Notes: generated by a model from the sequence alone, not told the origin. A stretch of 64,000 nt of DNA from Streptomyces adelaidensis (GCF_016598475.1 NZ_JAEMUX010000008.1:1-64000); one strand, 5' to 3'; shown: positions 31,208-40,682, counted from the first letter of the stretch. Numbers and translations: made by a program.

Positions 31208-33442
31208 ATGGCAGGAACCGACCGCGAGAAGGCGCTCGACGCCGCGCTCGCACAGATTGAACGGCAATTCGGCAAGGGCGCGGTGATGCGCCTCGGCGAG
31301 CGGCCGAACGAGCCCATCGAGGTCATCCCCACCGGGTCGACCGCACTCGACGTGGCACTCGGCGTCGGCGGCATCCCGCGCGGCCGAGTGGTCGAGGTGT
31401 ACGGCCCGGAGTCCTCCGGCAAGACGACCCTGACCCTGCACGCCGTGGCGAACGCGCAGAAGGCCGGCGGCCAGGTGGCCTTCATCGACGCGGAGCACGC
31501 CCTCGACCCCGAGTACGCGAAGAAGCTCGGCGTCGACATCGACAACCTGATCCTGTCGCAGCCGGACAACGGTGAGCAGGCTCTGGAGATCGTGGACATG
31601 CTGGTCCGCTCCGGTGCTCTCGACCTCATCGTCATCGACTCCGTCGCCGCCCTCGTGCCGCGCGCGGAGATCGAGGGCGAGATGGGCGACTCGCACGTGG
31701 GTCTGCAGGCCCGCCTGATGAGCCAGGCCCTGCGGAAGATCACCAGCGCGCTCAACCAGTCGAAGACCACGGCGATCTTCATCAACCAGCTGCGCGAGAA
31801 GATCGGCGTGATGTTCGGGTGCTTCAACTACTCGACTCGGGTCACGCTCGCCGACGGCACTCAGGAGAAGATCGGCAAGATCGTCAACCAGCGAATGGAC
31901 GTGGAGGTCCTCTCCTACGACCCGGAGACCGACAAGATCGTTCCTCGACGCATCACCAAATGGTTCGAGAATGGAAACGCCGAGCGGTTCTTGCAGTTCA
32001 CCGTGGCCAAGTCCGGGAAGAACGGCAAGGCGCAGTTCGCCGCGACTGAGAACCACTTGATCCGCACTCCCGGAGGCTGGCGAGAGGCGGGCGAGCTGAT
32101 CGCCGGGGATCGTGTGCTCATCAGCGAGAAGAAGGCACTGAGCGCGCAGCAGGAGCAGGTTGTTCTCGGGGCGCTTATGGGTGACGGCAGCCTTTCCCCG
32201 AACAGGAAGGGTCGCACCGGGGTCCGCTTCCGTATGGGGCACGGTGCCAAGCAGGCCGACTACCTGGACTGGAAGGTCTCGCTGCTCGGGAACATCGGAT
32301 GCTCTCGGACGCAGAACGAGAAGGGCGCGGTCTTCGCGGACTTCTCTCCGCTGCCAGAGCTGGACGAGCTGAGGGAAGTCGTCTACTTCGGTGGAGATAA
32401 GAAGCACATCACCTGGGAGCACCTCAAGGCGATGACTCTGTTGGCCTTGGCCGTCTGGTACATGGACGACGGCTGTTTCACGGTGCGCTCCCAAGGTCTT
32501 CAGGAGCGTACGGAAGGCGGCTCGGGTCGGATCGAGATCTGTGTCGAGGCCATGAGCGAAGGCTCACGGGAGCGCATTGTCGACTACCTGCGAGACACAC
32601 ATGGCCTGGACGTGAGTCTTCGGCTCGCAGGTGAGCGGCAGATGGCCGTGCTGCAGTTCAGCACGGACTCGTCAGCGCGTTTCCAGGAGATGGTGGCTCC
32701 CTTCGTGCACCCCTCCATGGAGTACAAGCTCCTTCCGTGCTTCCGCGGTCGATTCGATGTCGAGCCGGAGCTCATCGAGGAGACAGAGCGCCTGGTGGCC
32801 TCGGAGATCCTCGACATCCACGTCAAGCCGCTAACGCGTTCCATGAAGAAGTTCGACATCGAGGTCGAGGGCACGCACAACTACTTCGTGGACGGCGTGA
32901 TGGTGCACAACAGCCCGGAGACCACGACCGGTGGCCGGGCGCTGAAGTTCTACGCCTCGGTGCGGCTCGACATCCGTCGTATCGAGACGCTGAAGGACGG
33001 CACGGACGCGGTCGGCAACCGCACCCGAGTGAAGGTCGTCAAGAATAAGGTCGCCCCGCCCTTCAAGCAGGCCGAGTTCGACATCCTCTACGGGCAGGGC
33101 ATCAGCCGCGAGGGCGGTCTGATCGACATGGGCGTGGAGCACGGCTTCGTCCGCAAGGCCGGCGCCTGGTACACGTACGAGGGCGACCAGCTCGGCCAGG
33201 GCAAGGAGAACGCCCGCAACTTCCTGAAGGACAACCCCGACCTCGCCAACGAGATCGAGAAGAAGATCAAGGAGAAGCTGGGCGTCGGCGTACGCCCCGA
33301 GAAGCCCACCGCCGAACCGGGCACCGACGCGGCAGCGGTCTCGGCCGCGGTCGCGGCCACACCCGCGGACGACGCCGCGAAGGCGGTGCCCGCTACGGCC
33401 GCCAAGGCGCCCAAGACCAGGGCCGCGGCGGCGAAGAGCTAG
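31208..33442 (+). CDS. recA: RecA recombinase precursor containing an intein
   Basis: This 744-residue precursor splices to a 380-residue RecA, the strand-exchange protein and LexA co-protease. Extein residues 1-204 carry Walker [11 protein letters not shown] and the [19 protein letters not shown] region. The chain is broken after KIGVMFG and resumes [17 protein letters not shown]. The break lies in DNA-binding loop L2, so the unspliced protein should not bind DNA normally. The C-terminus is Ala/Lys-rich, as in other Streptomyces RecA. ATG at 31208 gives the family start [20 protein letters not shown] is a few nucleotides upstream. A LexA-type box lies about 165 nt upstream, and recX follows 3 nt after the stop. 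Confidence 0.97.
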   Translation: MAGTDREKALDAALAQIERQFGKGAVMRLGERPNEPIEVIPTGSTALDVALGVGGIPRGRVVEVYGPESSGKTTLTLHAVANAQKAGGQVAFIDAEHALDPEYAKKLGVDIDNLILSQPDNGEQALEIVDMLVRSGALDLIVIDSVAALVPRAEIEGEMGDSHVGLQARLMSQALRKITSALNQSKTTAIFINQLREKIGVMFGCFNYSTRVTLADGTQEKIGKIVNQRMDVEVLSYDPETDKIVPRRITKWFENGNAERFLQFTVAKSGKNGKAQFAATENHLIRTPGGWREAGELIAGDRVLISEKKALSAQQEQVVLGALMGDGSLSPNRKGRTGVRFRMGHGAKQADYLDWKVSLLGNIGCSRTQNEKGAVFADFSPLPELDELREVVYFGGDKKHITWEHLKAMTLLALAVWYMDDGCFTVRSQGLQERTEGGSGRIEICVEAMSEGSRERIVDYLRDTHGLDVSLRLAGERQMAVLQFSTDSSARFQEMVAPFVHPSMEYKLLPCFRGRFDVEPELIEETERLVASEILDIHVKPLTRSMKKFDIEVEGTHNYFVDGVMVHNSPETTTGGRALKFYASVRLDIRRIETLKDGTDAVGNRTRVKVVKNKVAPPFKQAEFDILYGQGISREGGLIDMGVEHGFVRKAGAWYTYEGDQLGQGKENARNFLKDNPDLANEIEKKIKEKLGVGVRPEKPTAEPGTDAAAVSAAVAATPADDAAKAVPATAAKAPKTRAAAAKS
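31820..32911 (+). mobile_element. RecA intein with LAGLIDADG homing endonuclease (364 residues)
   Basis: This is an in-frame protein intron. It begins with Cys1 ([20 protein letters not shown]), has a block B TENH motif ([14 protein letters not shown]) and ends with VDGVMVHN followed by extein Ser569, so all splicing residues are intact. Two LAGLIDADG helices are present: [12 protein letters not shown] with Asp122 and [13 protein letters not shown] with Asp216 and Asp217. Homing may therefore still be active. Insertion after KIGVMFG is the site used by the Mycobacterium leprae RecA intein. The near-identical opening ([26 protein letters not shown]) and length (about 365 there) indicate common origin. 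By eye it is less GC-rich than the extein. Confidence 0.93.
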
Positions 33443-33445
33443 TCC

Positions 33446-34399
33446 GTGACACGCAGAACGGACTGGGGCGAGCATGCATACCCCAGTGCTTCCGAGAGCC
33501 GGGGGCGCGGGGGTACCGGGGGATCCGCCGCGGACGGGCACGGCTTGGCGCCGTACGACGAAACGGCGTCGTACGGCACGGACGGCGGCACGGACCACGG
33601 CGCGGATGACGGGAGTTACGACGGGGAGCTCCACGGCGGCGAACCGTACGACGGTGATGCCGGTCGGCGGGGGGACGGCTCACGCTCCGGTGCGAGCTCG
33701 GCCGTCGGCACCCGTCGGCGCGGTGGCGGTGCCTCGCGCGGCGCGGGCGGCGACGCCCGTGGCGGGCGCGGCGGCCGTGGTGGTCGGCGGCGTGGCTTCG
33801 GGGAGCCGGCCGACGGACCGGACGGCGGCGCGAACGACGGGCGTTCGCAGGACGGGGGTTCGTCCTTCTCGTCGAGGGCCGCGAAAGGGGATTCCTCAGG
33901 GGACCCGGCGGAGCGGGCGCGGGCGATCTGTCTGCGCCTGCTCACCGGGACCCCGCGCACCCGAAAGCAACTCGCCGACGCCCTGCACAAGAGGGAGATC
34001 CCCGAGGACGTGGCGGACGAGGTGCTGTCGCGGTTCGAGGAGGTCGGCCTGATCAACGACAGCGCGTTCGCCGACGCCTGGGTGGAGTCCCGGCACCACG
34101 GCCGGGGTCTGGCCCGACGAGCCCTCACGCAGGAGCTGCGCACCAAGGGCGTCGACTCCGCGCTGATCGAGGAGGCCGTCGGTCGGCTCGACTCCGAGCA
34201 GGAGGAGGTCACCGCGCGCGAGCTCGTCGCCCGCAAACTGCGCTCCACCCGAGGCCTCGACCGCGACAAACGCCTCCGCCGCCTCGCCGGCATGCTCGCC
34301 CGCAAGGGCTACCCCCAGGGCATGGCGCTCCGGGTGGTCCGGCAGGCGCTGGAGGACGAGGGGGAGGAGACGGAGGGACTGGAGGACGAGGGGTACTGA
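33446..34399 (+). CDS. recX: RecX: regulator of RecA
   Basis: This 317-residue protein has the RecX core in its C-terminal half (about 150-305): ERARAICLRLLTGTPRTRKQ, LADALHKREIPEDVADEVL, LINDSAFADAWVESR, and three-helix repeats to ALRVVRQALEDE. RecX binds the RecA filament and limits its activity. The first 150 residues are a Gly/Arg/Asp/Ser-rich, probably disordered extension; the usual RecX is about 150-180 residues. GTG at 33446 is 3 nt after the recA stop, so the genes are coupled in one SOS-controlled unit. An internal start near the core is possible, but the reading frame shows no interruption. Confidence 0.9.
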   Translation: MTRRTDWGEHAYPSASESRGRGGTGGSAADGHGLAPYDETASYGTDGGTDHGADDGSYDGELHGGEPYDGDAGRRGDGSRSGASSAVGTRRRGGGASRGAGGDARGGRGGRGGRRRGFGEPADGPDGGANDGRSQDGGSSFSSRAAKGDSSGDPAERARAICLRLLTGTPRTRKQLADALHKREIPEDVADEVLSRFEEVGLINDSAFADAWVESRHHGRGLARRALTQELRTKGVDSALIEEAVGRLDSEQEEVTARELVARKLRSTRGLDRDKRLRRLAGMLARKGYPQGMALRVVRQALEDEGEETEGLEDEGY

Positions 34400-34547
34400 G
34401 GGGGGCGCCGGACCCGGCAGGTGACGGGCCCGGCTGCCGGAGGGGCGGTCTCGCGGATTCCGGGAGGGCGGCGGTCACGCGGATGCCGATCAAGACAAAG
34501 CGGGCGAAGAGCCTTGCCTCACTTACCTGCGCGGCGTCGTCGGCTGC

Positions 34548-35087
34548 TCACTGCCAGTCTTCCGGTCGCTCGACATGCTCCAGGCGGAGCACCTGGCCGG
34601 TACGGCTGTAGCGGCGGATGCGGGGCAGGGGCGGGTAGTAGGCGTGCACGGAGACCGCGTGCTCCTCGGTGGACTCGTTGAGCACCTCGTGCACGTGGTG
34701 GTGGCCGAAGGCCCGGCCCTTGCCGGCGGGCAGCGAGCGCTCGCGGTCGACGCCCTCGGTGAGTTCGAGGGTCTGCCAGCCGTCGGTGGGGAGACGGGCG
34801 GCGAGCGAGTACTCCTTGAGTTGGCCGGCGGCGGTGACGAAGGCGCCCACCGAGTCGGCGTGGTCGTGCCAGCCGGTGCCGGTGCCGGGCGGCCAGCCGA
34901 TCAGCCAGGCCTCGCTGCCCCCGGGGCCTTCGAGTCGCACCCACGTACGGCCCTCGGGATCGAGCGGGAGCGAGGCGATCAGCTCGGCGTCGGCGGCCGT
35001 CCGGCGCGCGAAGTCGAGCAGGTCCGCCTGGGTGGGAGTGGAGACAGCCGGTGCGGCGGCGGGAGAGACAGCGGGGGACACAGACAC
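34548..35087 (-). CDS. Cysteine dioxygenase-type cupin protein
   Basis: This 179-residue cupin metalloenzyme resembles cysteine dioxygenase type I, which oxidises cysteine to cysteine sulfinate. Iron-ligand histidines lie in TGWHDHADSVGAF (about residue 80) and GHHHVHEVLNES (about 125). The aromatic SVHAYYPPLPRIRRY segment is family-like. GTG at 35087 follows AGGACGG by 5 nt and is preferred; an in-frame ATG at 35114 has no ribosome site. The N-terminal 20 residues are Pro/Ala/Ser repeats. A perfect palindrome about 120 nt upstream may be an operator. Substrate specificity (cysteine or another thiol) is not proven. Confidence 0.8.
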   Translation of the reverse strand: MSVSPAVSPAAAPAVSTPTQADLLDFARRTAADAELIASLPLDPEGRTWVRLEGPGGSEAWLIGWPPGTGTGWHDHADSVGAFVTAAGQLKEYSLAARLPTDGWQTLELTEGVDRERSLPAGKGRAFGHHHVHEVLNESTEEHAVSVHAYYPPLPRIRRYSRTGQVLRLEHVERPEDWQ

Positions 35088-35208
35088 GGGTACCGTCCTG
35101 AAGTGCGTTCGCATGGGCGCGCGCGGCGGCAGACAGGCGGCGCGCGCGGATGTAATGGGAGGCGAATTCAGCAGGACGGTCGACACACGCCGCCCACATA
35201 GCGGACGA

Positions 35209-35222
35209 GGTCCATATGGACC
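35209..35222. promoter_or_regulatory. Perfect 14-bp palindrome upstream of the dioxygenase gene
   Basis: GGTCCATATGGACC reads the same on both strands. It lies about 120 nt upstream of the cupin dioxygenase start, in the gap after the FAD monooxygenase, where a dimeric regulator could bind. The function is inferred from symmetry and position only. Confidence 0.4.
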
Positions 35223-35290
35223 CTCCGCCACAGGCGCGTAGAGGTGTCGGTCACGGAGCGGAGTACACCATGACAGCGCGGAGCGGTCAA

Positions 35291-35328
35291 CCGACCGTCA
35301 CTATGCGGACACACAGTGACGGCCGACC
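35291..35328 (-). terminator. Terminator-like hairpin after the FAD monooxygenase
   Basis: CCGTCACT (35295-35302) pairs perfectly with AGTGACGG (35315-35322), and weaker pairing extends outward. It lies 16-50 nt beyond the stop of the minus-strand monooxygenase. No T-run follows, as is common in Streptomyces. Confidence 0.55.
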
Positions 35329-35345
35329 GGGAGAAACCAGGCGTT

Positions 35346-37037
35346 TCAGCGCGAGCCCGCAGGCGTCCCGGTCGTCTCGGACTGCTGCTTCACGCCGCCC
35401 AGCGTGGCCTCCGCCGCCGTGTACAGGTCGGCCGGGCGCACACCGGTCAGTGCGGTGACGAGGTGGCCGTCCGGGCGGACGAGGAGCACGGTGTGGGCGG
35501 CGGCGCCCGGGTAGCGCTCGGCGACCAGCAGCTCGGCGGGGTGCGGCAGGGCGGACACGGCGGCCGCGAGCCGGGGCATGAGCCCGGCACTCACCCAGTG
35601 CTTGCGCTCCCACACGCCCGTACCCGGCGCGACCAGCACCACCAGCAGCGCCCCGCGCCCGAGCCGGTCCCGCAGCGGTACGAAGGAGCCGTCCTCGGCG
35701 GTCACCCGCACATCGACGATCTGGGCGCCCGGCATCGTGTCGACAGGGGCCTCCGCGGCGGCGGGCGCGGGCATCAGCGGCGAGTCGGCGTACGGCCCCG
35801 GAGCGCCCAGTGCGCCACGCCCCAGATGGCCGTCCGAGAGCAGCGCGTCATGGCCCCGGGCCGAGCCGGGGACGTACGACCGCAGGCCCTTGGTGCCGCG
35901 CAGCAGGGGCAGCACCTGGTCGGCGGCGCGCAGCCGGGCGGCGACGACCGCGCGCCGCTCCGCCTGGTAGCTGTCGAGCAGTGCCTCGTGCGGGCCGTGG
36001 TGCCAGGCCAGCGCCAGTTTCCAGGCGAGGTTGTCGGCGTCCCGCAGCCCCTCGTCCAGGCCCTGGGTGCCGAGCGCCCCGAGCAGATGCGCGGCGTCCC
36101 CGGCGAGGAACACCCGGCCCACCCGCCACCGCCGGGCGAGGCGGTGGTGCACGGTGTGGACGCCGGTGTCCAGCAGGTCGTACGGCGGTGTGGAGCCGCC
36201 CGTCCAGCCGGCGAGGGTCTCCCGGACACGGGACACGAGGAGTTCGGGCGTCACCAGGTCCTTGCCCGGTGGCAGCAGCCAGTCCAGGCGCCAGACGCTC
36301 TCGTCGAGCGGCCGGGCGGTCACCTCGCCGCCGGAGGGGCCGGACGTCCGCCACGGCGGCATCCGGTGCAGCAACGCTTCGCCCGGCCACGGGAGCTCCG
36401 CGCGCAGCGCCGCCACGGCGTGCCGCTCCACCGCCGTACGGCCGGGGAAGCGGATGTCCTGGAGCTTGCGCACCGTCGAACGCGGCCCGTCGCAGCCGAC
36501 GAGGTAACTGCCACGCCACCACGTGCTTTTGGGCCCGCGGGTGTGGGCGGTGACGCCGGACGTCTCCTGCTCGATGGCGTCCACCCGGCTCTCCACGGCG
36601 ACCTTGACGAGCCGCTCGCCGGCGATGGCGCCGCGCAGGGCGGCGGTCAGGACGTGCTGGGCGATGTGCAGCGGGGGGAGGTCCGCGGAGCCCTCGACGA
36701 CGTCCTCGGGGCCGCTGCGGGGGTCTCTCGGCCCCTCCTGGGCCGAGGCGTCCGGCTCCTCGAAGTCGGCCTCCCCGAAACGGACCTGACGCATCACCTG
36801 CTTGCGCCGCATCGACCGCCATCCGGCCCAGCGGTACCCGGCCTCCGCGAGCGGGACGCCGGACAACCGTTCCAGCAACGCGGCCGTGTCGTCGTGCAGG
36901 ACGACCGTCCGCGCGAGTCGCTGCTCGTCCTTTCCCGGCCCCTCGTCGAGGACCACGGACGGCACCTCCTGGCGCGCCAGCGCAAGGGCGAGCGTGAGCC
37001 CCACGGGCCCCGCTCCGACGATGATCACCGGGTCCAC
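35346..37037 (-). CDS. FAD-dependent aromatic-ring monooxygenase (PheA/TfdB type)
   Basis: This 563-residue flavoprotein is of the class A aromatic hydroxylase family. The N-terminal VDPVIIVGAGPVGLTLALAL is the FAD Rossmann motif. YLVGCDGPRSTVRK carries the DG motif that contacts FAD and NADPH. GDAAHLLGALGTQGLDEGLRD is the second FAD motif with the conserved D-A-A-H. A thioredoxin-like C-terminal domain follows. The substrate is probably a phenolic or polyketide compound but cannot be named. GTG at 37037 has GGGAG about 9 nt upstream; longer in-frame extensions lack family similarity. It lies downstream of gluD, separated by a terminator hairpin, and is probably independent. Confidence 0.85.
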   Translation of the reverse strand: MDPVIIVGAGPVGLTLALALARQEVPSVVLDEGPGKDEQRLARTVVLHDDTAALLERLSGVPLAEAGYRWAGWRSMRRKQVMRQVRFGEADFEEPDASAQEGPRDPRSGPEDVVEGSADLPPLHIAQHVLTAALRGAIAGERLVKVAVESRVDAIEQETSGVTAHTRGPKSTWWRGSYLVGCDGPRSTVRKLQDIRFPGRTAVERHAVAALRAELPWPGEALLHRMPPWRTSGPSGGEVTARPLDESVWRLDWLLPPGKDLVTPELLVSRVRETLAGWTGGSTPPYDLLDTGVHTVHHRLARRWRVGRVFLAGDAAHLLGALGTQGLDEGLRDADNLAWKLALAWHHGPHEALLDSYQAERRAVVAARLRAADQVLPLLRGTKGLRSYVPGSARGHDALLSDGHLGRGALGAPGPYADSPLMPAPAAAEAPVDTMPGAQIVDVRVTAEDGSFVPLRDRLGRGALLVVLVAPGTGVWERKHWVSAGLMPRLAAAVSALPHPAELLVAERYPGAAAHTVLLVRPDGHLVTALTGVRPADLYTAAEATLGGVKQQSETTGTPAGSR

Positions 37038-37154
37038 GGCGCGGCGCTCCCTGCCCGAGGTGACGTCCCGGCGGACGTGGCTGAACAGGAAGTTGGAGCA
37101 GGGTGCACGATCACAGAACGTATGCAACCCATTGCCGGTGCTTGCGTCAAGTGA

Positions 37155-37188
37155 CGGAGGGCAGTGGCGATCATGCCACTGCCCTCCG
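37155..37188 (-). terminator. Terminator of the gluABCD operon
   Basis: A perfect 14-bp inverted repeat (37155-37168 with 37175-37188) surrounds a 6-nt loop. It lies about 50 nt beyond the gluD stop, between the operon and the monooxygenase. No T-run follows, but the stem is very stable. Confidence 0.75.
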
Positions 37189-37235
37189 GGGAACTGATTC
37201 GGGGACACCCTGGGCGGATGTCACCTGATCATCTG

Positions 37236-38177
37236 TCAGTTGCCGGAGTCGCCGCCTCCGCCGCCTCCGTCACCCGCACCGATACCGATGCCACCGAAGG
37301 CGCCTCCCGCGCCGGTCGCAGCGGTGCCCTCGACTGCCGCCGGGCCGAGCACCGCCCCGGTCGACTTCTTGCCTCGCCGCAGCCGCTGCTCCAGCCAGCT
37401 CGCGAAGCTGGTGATGATGAAGTTCACGATGATGTAGATGATCGCCACCACGACGAAGCTCTGGATGACGTTGGCGTAATTGGCCGCCAGGGTGCCGCGC
37501 GAGTTGAGCAGGTCGGTGAACTGCAGCATCACGCCGCCGAGCGCGGTGTCCTTCACGATCACCACGAGCTGGCTGACGATGGCCGGCAGCATCACCGTGA
37601 CGGCCTGCGGCAGCAGGATGCTGCCCATCGTCTGGCCCTTGCGCAGGCCGATCGCCTGGGCGGCCTCTGTCTGGCCCTTGGGGAGGGCGAGGATGCCGGC
37701 GCGTACGACCTCGGCGAGTACCGAGGCGTTGTAGAGCACCAGGCCGGTGACGACCGCGTACATCGGCCGGTCCTCGGCGCTGATGCCTGGCCAGCCCGTG
37801 TAGACCTGGTTGGCGAACAGCATCAGCAGCAGTACGGGGATCGCCCGGAAGAACTCGACCACGGTGCCGGCCACACCTCGGACCCAGCGGTGGTCGGAGA
37901 GGCGTGCGATGCCGAAGAGTGCACCCAGAGGGAGGGCGATCACCATGGAGAGTCCCGCGGCCTTGAGCGTGTTGGCGAGGCCGGGCAGCAGATAGGTGGT
38001 CCACGCGTCGGACGTGGTGAAGGGCTCCCAGAGAGACCACTCCAACTGGTCCTTGTCGTCCATCGTCCGCCACACCCACCACAGGAGCAGGGCCAACAGG
38101 ACGACAAAGACCACTGTGAGGATCACGTTGCGCCGTTTGGCCCGGGGGCCGGGGGCGTCATAGAGGACGGAACTCAT
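37236..38177 (-). CDS. gluD: GluD: glutamate-type ABC transporter permease
   Basis: This 313-residue permease of the polar amino-acid ABC family has an N-terminal cytoplasmic stretch, about six transmembrane helices and the EAA loop EAAQAIGLRKGQTMGSILLP, which contacts the ATPase. The C-terminal 40 residues are Gly-rich, an unusual tail for the family. It works with GluC, GluB and GluA to import glutamate, by analogy with Corynebacterium gluABCD. ATG overlaps the gluC stop by 4 nt. The last gene of the operon, it is followed by a strong hairpin. Confidence 0.9.
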   Translation of the reverse strand: MSSVLYDAPGPRAKRRNVILTVVFVVLLALLLWWVWRTMDDKDQLEWSLWEPFTTSDAWTTYLLPGLANTLKAAGLSMVIALPLGALFGIARLSDHRWVRGVAGTVVEFFRAIPVLLLMLFANQVYTGWPGISAEDRPMYAVVTGLVLYNASVLAEVVRAGILALPKGQTEAAQAIGLRKGQTMGSILLPQAVTVMLPAIVSQLVVIVKDTALGGVMLQFTDLLNSRGTLAANYANVIQSFVVVAIIYIIVNFIITSFASWLEQRLRRGKKSTGAVLGPAAVEGTAATGAGGAFGGIGIGAGDGGGGGGDSGN

Positions 38178-38851
38178 CGCTTCACCGCCAGTCGCTTGCT
38201 CAGCCAGCCGAGGAACAGGCCGGTGGGCAGGGTCAGTACCACGAACCCGAAGGCGAAGACCGCGCCGATGAGCAGCGTCTGTGCCTCGTTCTCGATCATT
38301 TCCTTCATGAGGTAGGCAGCCTCCGCCACACCGATCGCCGCTGCCACGGTCGTGTTCTTGGTCAGCGCGATCAGCACGTTGGCCAGCGGTCCGATGACCG
38401 CACGGAACGCCTGCGGAAGCACGATGAGCCCGAGGACCTGGGAGAAGCTCAGTCCGATGGCGCGTGCCGCCTCGGCCTGGCCGACGGGCACGGTGTTGAT
38501 TCCGGAGCGGATCGCCTCGCATACGAAGGCCGCGGTGTAGGCGACGAAGCCGAGGACGGCGAGCCGGAAGCCCTGGACCTTGAAGTCGTCGGGCGCGCCC
38601 ATCGTCATACCGAAGATGTCGGCGAGGCCGAGCGAGGTGAAGACGATGATGACGGTCAGCGGGATGTTCCGCACGATGTTCACGTAGGCGGTGCCGAAGC
38701 CCCGCATCAGGGGGACGGGGCTGACGCGCATGGCGGCCAGCATGGTCCCCCAGACCATGGAGCCGACGGCCGAGAAGACGGTGAGCTTGACCGTCATCCA
38801 GAAGGCGCCCAACAGGCTCGGGTCGTCATAGTTTGAAAGGAAGTCGAACAC
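38174..38851 (-). CDS. gluC: GluC: glutamate-type ABC transporter permease
   Basis: This 225-residue permease is paired with GluD. It has about five transmembrane segments, the EAA loop EAARAIGLSFSQVLGLIVLP and the family's GSMVWGTMLAAMRVSP start of the permease core. GTG at 38851 follows GGGAGA. It lies 118 nt after gluB and its stop overlaps the gluD start. A heterodimer with GluD would form the membrane channel for glutamate. Confidence 0.9.
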   Translation of the reverse strand: MFDFLSNYDDPSLLGAFWMTVKLTVFSAVGSMVWGTMLAAMRVSPVPLMRGFGTAYVNIVRNIPLTVIIVFTSLGLADIFGMTMGAPDDFKVQGFRLAVLGFVAYTAAFVCEAIRSGINTVPVGQAEAARAIGLSFSQVLGLIVLPQAFRAVIGPLANVLIALTKNTTVAAAIGVAEAAYLMKEMIENEAQTLLIGAVFAFGFVVLTLPTGLFLGWLSKRLAVKR

Positions 38852-38969
38852 TGTCTCCCGCGCTTCCGGGTGTGTGGCGTAGGTGGCAGGCGCACCGCGC
38901 CGCCGCCCCTACCGCGCCTTGCGGCGGGCGGCGGCGCGTGTGCGAACCGCGCTGGTTGCGGAAACCCGC

Positions 38970-39824
38970 TTACTTGACGATGTCGCCGATCTTCGGGGCC
39001 TGCTCGTTCTTGTAGTCGGCCGGGCCGAAGTTCTCCTTGACCGCGGTCTCCCAGGAGCCGTCGCTGACCATCTTCTCCAGGGCGGCGTTGATCTTGTCCA
39101 CGGTCGCGGTGTCGCCCTTCTTGACGCCGATGCCGTAGTTCTCGTTGCTCAGCTTCAGACCCGCGAGCTTGAACTTGCCCTTGTACTGCTCCTGGGCGGC
39201 GTAGCCCGCGAGGATCGAGTCGTCGGTGGTCAGGGCGTCCACGGCGCCGCTCTGCAGACCGGCGAGGCACTCCGAGTAGCCGCTGTTCTCACGCAGCTGG
39301 GCGTCCGGGGCGATCGAGTCCTTGACGTTCTGCGCCGAGGTGGAACCGGTCACCGAGCAGAGCTTCTTGCCGTTGAGGTCCGTGCCCTTGGTGATGTCGG
39401 AGTCGGCCTTGACCAGCAGGTCCTGGTGGGCCAGCAGGTACGGGCCGGCGAAGTCGACCTTCTTCGCGCGCTCGTCGTTGATCGAGTAGGTGGCCGCGAT
39501 GAACTTGACGTCGCCGCGGGCCAGCGCGTTCTCACGGTCGGCGCTCTTGGTTTCGACGAACTCGATCTGGTCGGGCTCGTAGCCGAGTTCCTTGGCCACA
39601 TAGGTGGCCACGTCGACGTCGAAGCCCGCGAAGGAACCGTCGGGCTCCTTCAGGCCGAGACCGGGCTGGTCGTACTTGATGCCGACCTTGATCTTGTCAC
39701 CGCCGCCGGAGGTGGAGGTGGAGTCCGACCCGCTGTCCGTGCTGTCGTCACCACCACAGGCGGTGGCCGTGAGAGCGAGGACGAGGGCCGTGGCCGCTGC
39801 GGCGGAGACCTTGCGGAGCTTCAT
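38970..39824 (-). CDS. gluB: GluB: glutamate-binding lipoprotein
   Basis: This 284-residue extracytoplasmic binding protein has a signal peptide ending in a lipobox (ALTATAC, Cys23), so it is lipid-anchored. A Ser/Thr/Asp-rich linker follows. The periplasmic-binding fold includes GFDVDVATYVAKELGYEPDQ and ALTTDDSILAGYAAQEQ, family 3 hallmarks for polar amino acids. ATG at 39824 has AAAGG 8 nt upstream; a second ATG at 39833 is too close to that site. A hairpin in the gluA-gluB gap may favour higher GluB levels, as expected for a binding protein. Confidence 0.9.
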   Translation of the reverse strand: MKLRKVSAAAATALVLALTATACGGDDSTDSGSDSTSTSGGGDKIKVGIKYDQPGLGLKEPDGSFAGFDVDVATYVAKELGYEPDQIEFVETKSADRENALARGDVKFIAATYSINDERAKKVDFAGPYLLAHQDLLVKADSDITKGTDLNGKKLCSVTGSTSAQNVKDSIAPDAQLRENSGYSECLAGLQSGAVDALTTDDSILAGYAAQEQYKGKFKLAGLKLSNENYGIGVKKGDTATVDKINAALEKMVSDGSWETAVKENFGPADYKNEQAPKIGDIVK

Positions 39825-39878
39825 GGTGAACATCCTTTGATGGTGAAGAGATGCGGACCGTCATGGTGTGGGTGCCGT

Positions 39879-39904
39879 GGGCCGTCGCCGGCCTCGGCGG
39901 GCCC
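39879..39904 (-). promoter_or_regulatory. Hairpin in the gluA-gluB gap
   Basis: GGGCC (39879-39883) pairs with GGCCC (39900-39904), and inner GCCG pairs with CGGC. On the minus-strand transcript it lies between gluA and gluB. It may stabilise or partly terminate the message, a usual arrangement ahead of binding-protein genes. Confidence 0.45.
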
Positions 39905-39905
39905 G

Positions 39906-40682
39906 TCAGTGGTGCAGGATCTTCGAGAGGAAGTCCTTGGCCCGGTCGCTGCGGGGGTTGCTGAAGAACTGGTCCGGCACAGCCTCTTCGACGATCCGGC
40001 CGTCCGCCATGAACACCACCCGGTTGGCGGCCGAACGGGCGAAGCCCATCTCGTGGGTGACCACGACCATGGTCATGCCGTCCCGGGCGAGCTGCTGCAT
40101 GACTTCCAGGACCTCGTTGATCATCTCGGGGTCGAGGGCCGAGGTCGGCTCGTCGAAGAGCATGACCTTGGGGTCCATGGCCAGCGCCCGTGCGATCGCC
40201 ACACGCTGCTGCTGACCGCCCGAGAGCTGCGCCGGGTACTTGTCCGCCTGGGTGCCCACACCGACCCGGTCCAGCAGGTTCCGGGCCTTCTCCTCGGCCT
40301 TCTTCTTGTCCGCCTTGCGGACCTTGATCTGCCCCAGCATCACGTTCTCCAGCACCGTCTTGTGTGCGAAGAGATTGAACGACTGGAACACCATGCCGAC
40401 GTCGGCCCGCAGTCGCGCGAGTCCCTTGCCCTCCGCGGGCAGCGGCTTGCCGTCGATGCGGATGTCGCCGGAGTCGATCGACTCCAGCCGGTTGATGGTG
40501 CGGCACAGGGTGGACTTACCGGACCCGGAGGGCCCGATCACCACGACGACCTCGCCCCTGGCGATGGTCAGATCGATGTCCTGGAGCACGTGCAACGCGC
40601 CGAAGTGCTTGTTGACGCTCTTCAGGACGACCAGATCATCGGTCGCGGCCACAGCGTCCTTGGCCACCGAAACTTCGGTCAT
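39906..40682 (-). CDS. gluA: GluA: glutamate-type ABC transporter ATPase
   Basis: This 258-residue ATP-binding subunit of a polar amino-acid importer has Walker [10 protein letters not shown], the Q-loop VFQSFNLF, signature LSGGQQQR, Walker [13 protein letters not shown] and the switch His in VVTHEMGFA. The first 17 residues form an extension. It heads gluABCD. An AT-rich stretch at about 40740-40790 upstream should hold the promoter, and a GTCCTCC/GGAGGAC stem (40697-40718) sits in its 5' leader. Confidence 0.93.
   Translation of the reverse strand: MTEVSVAKDAVAATDDLVVLKSVNKHFGALHVLQDIDLTIARGEVVVVIGPSGSGKSTLCRTINRLESIDSGDIRIDGKPLPAEGKGLARLRADVGMVFQSFNLFAHKTVLENVMLGQIKVRKADKKKAEEKARNLLDRVGVGTQADKYPAQLSGGQQQRVAIARALAMDPKVMLFDEPTSALDPEMINEVLEVMQQLARDGMTMVVVTHEMGFARSAANRVVFMADGRIVEEAVPDQFFSNPRSDRAKDFLSKILHH

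Noticed and set aside
31820..32911. Considered as a separate gene or insertion sequence inside recA
   Set aside because: The frame is continuous with recA, has Cys at the start and His-Asn/Ser at the end, and rejoins conserved RecA sequence exactly. It is an intein, not an inserted gene.
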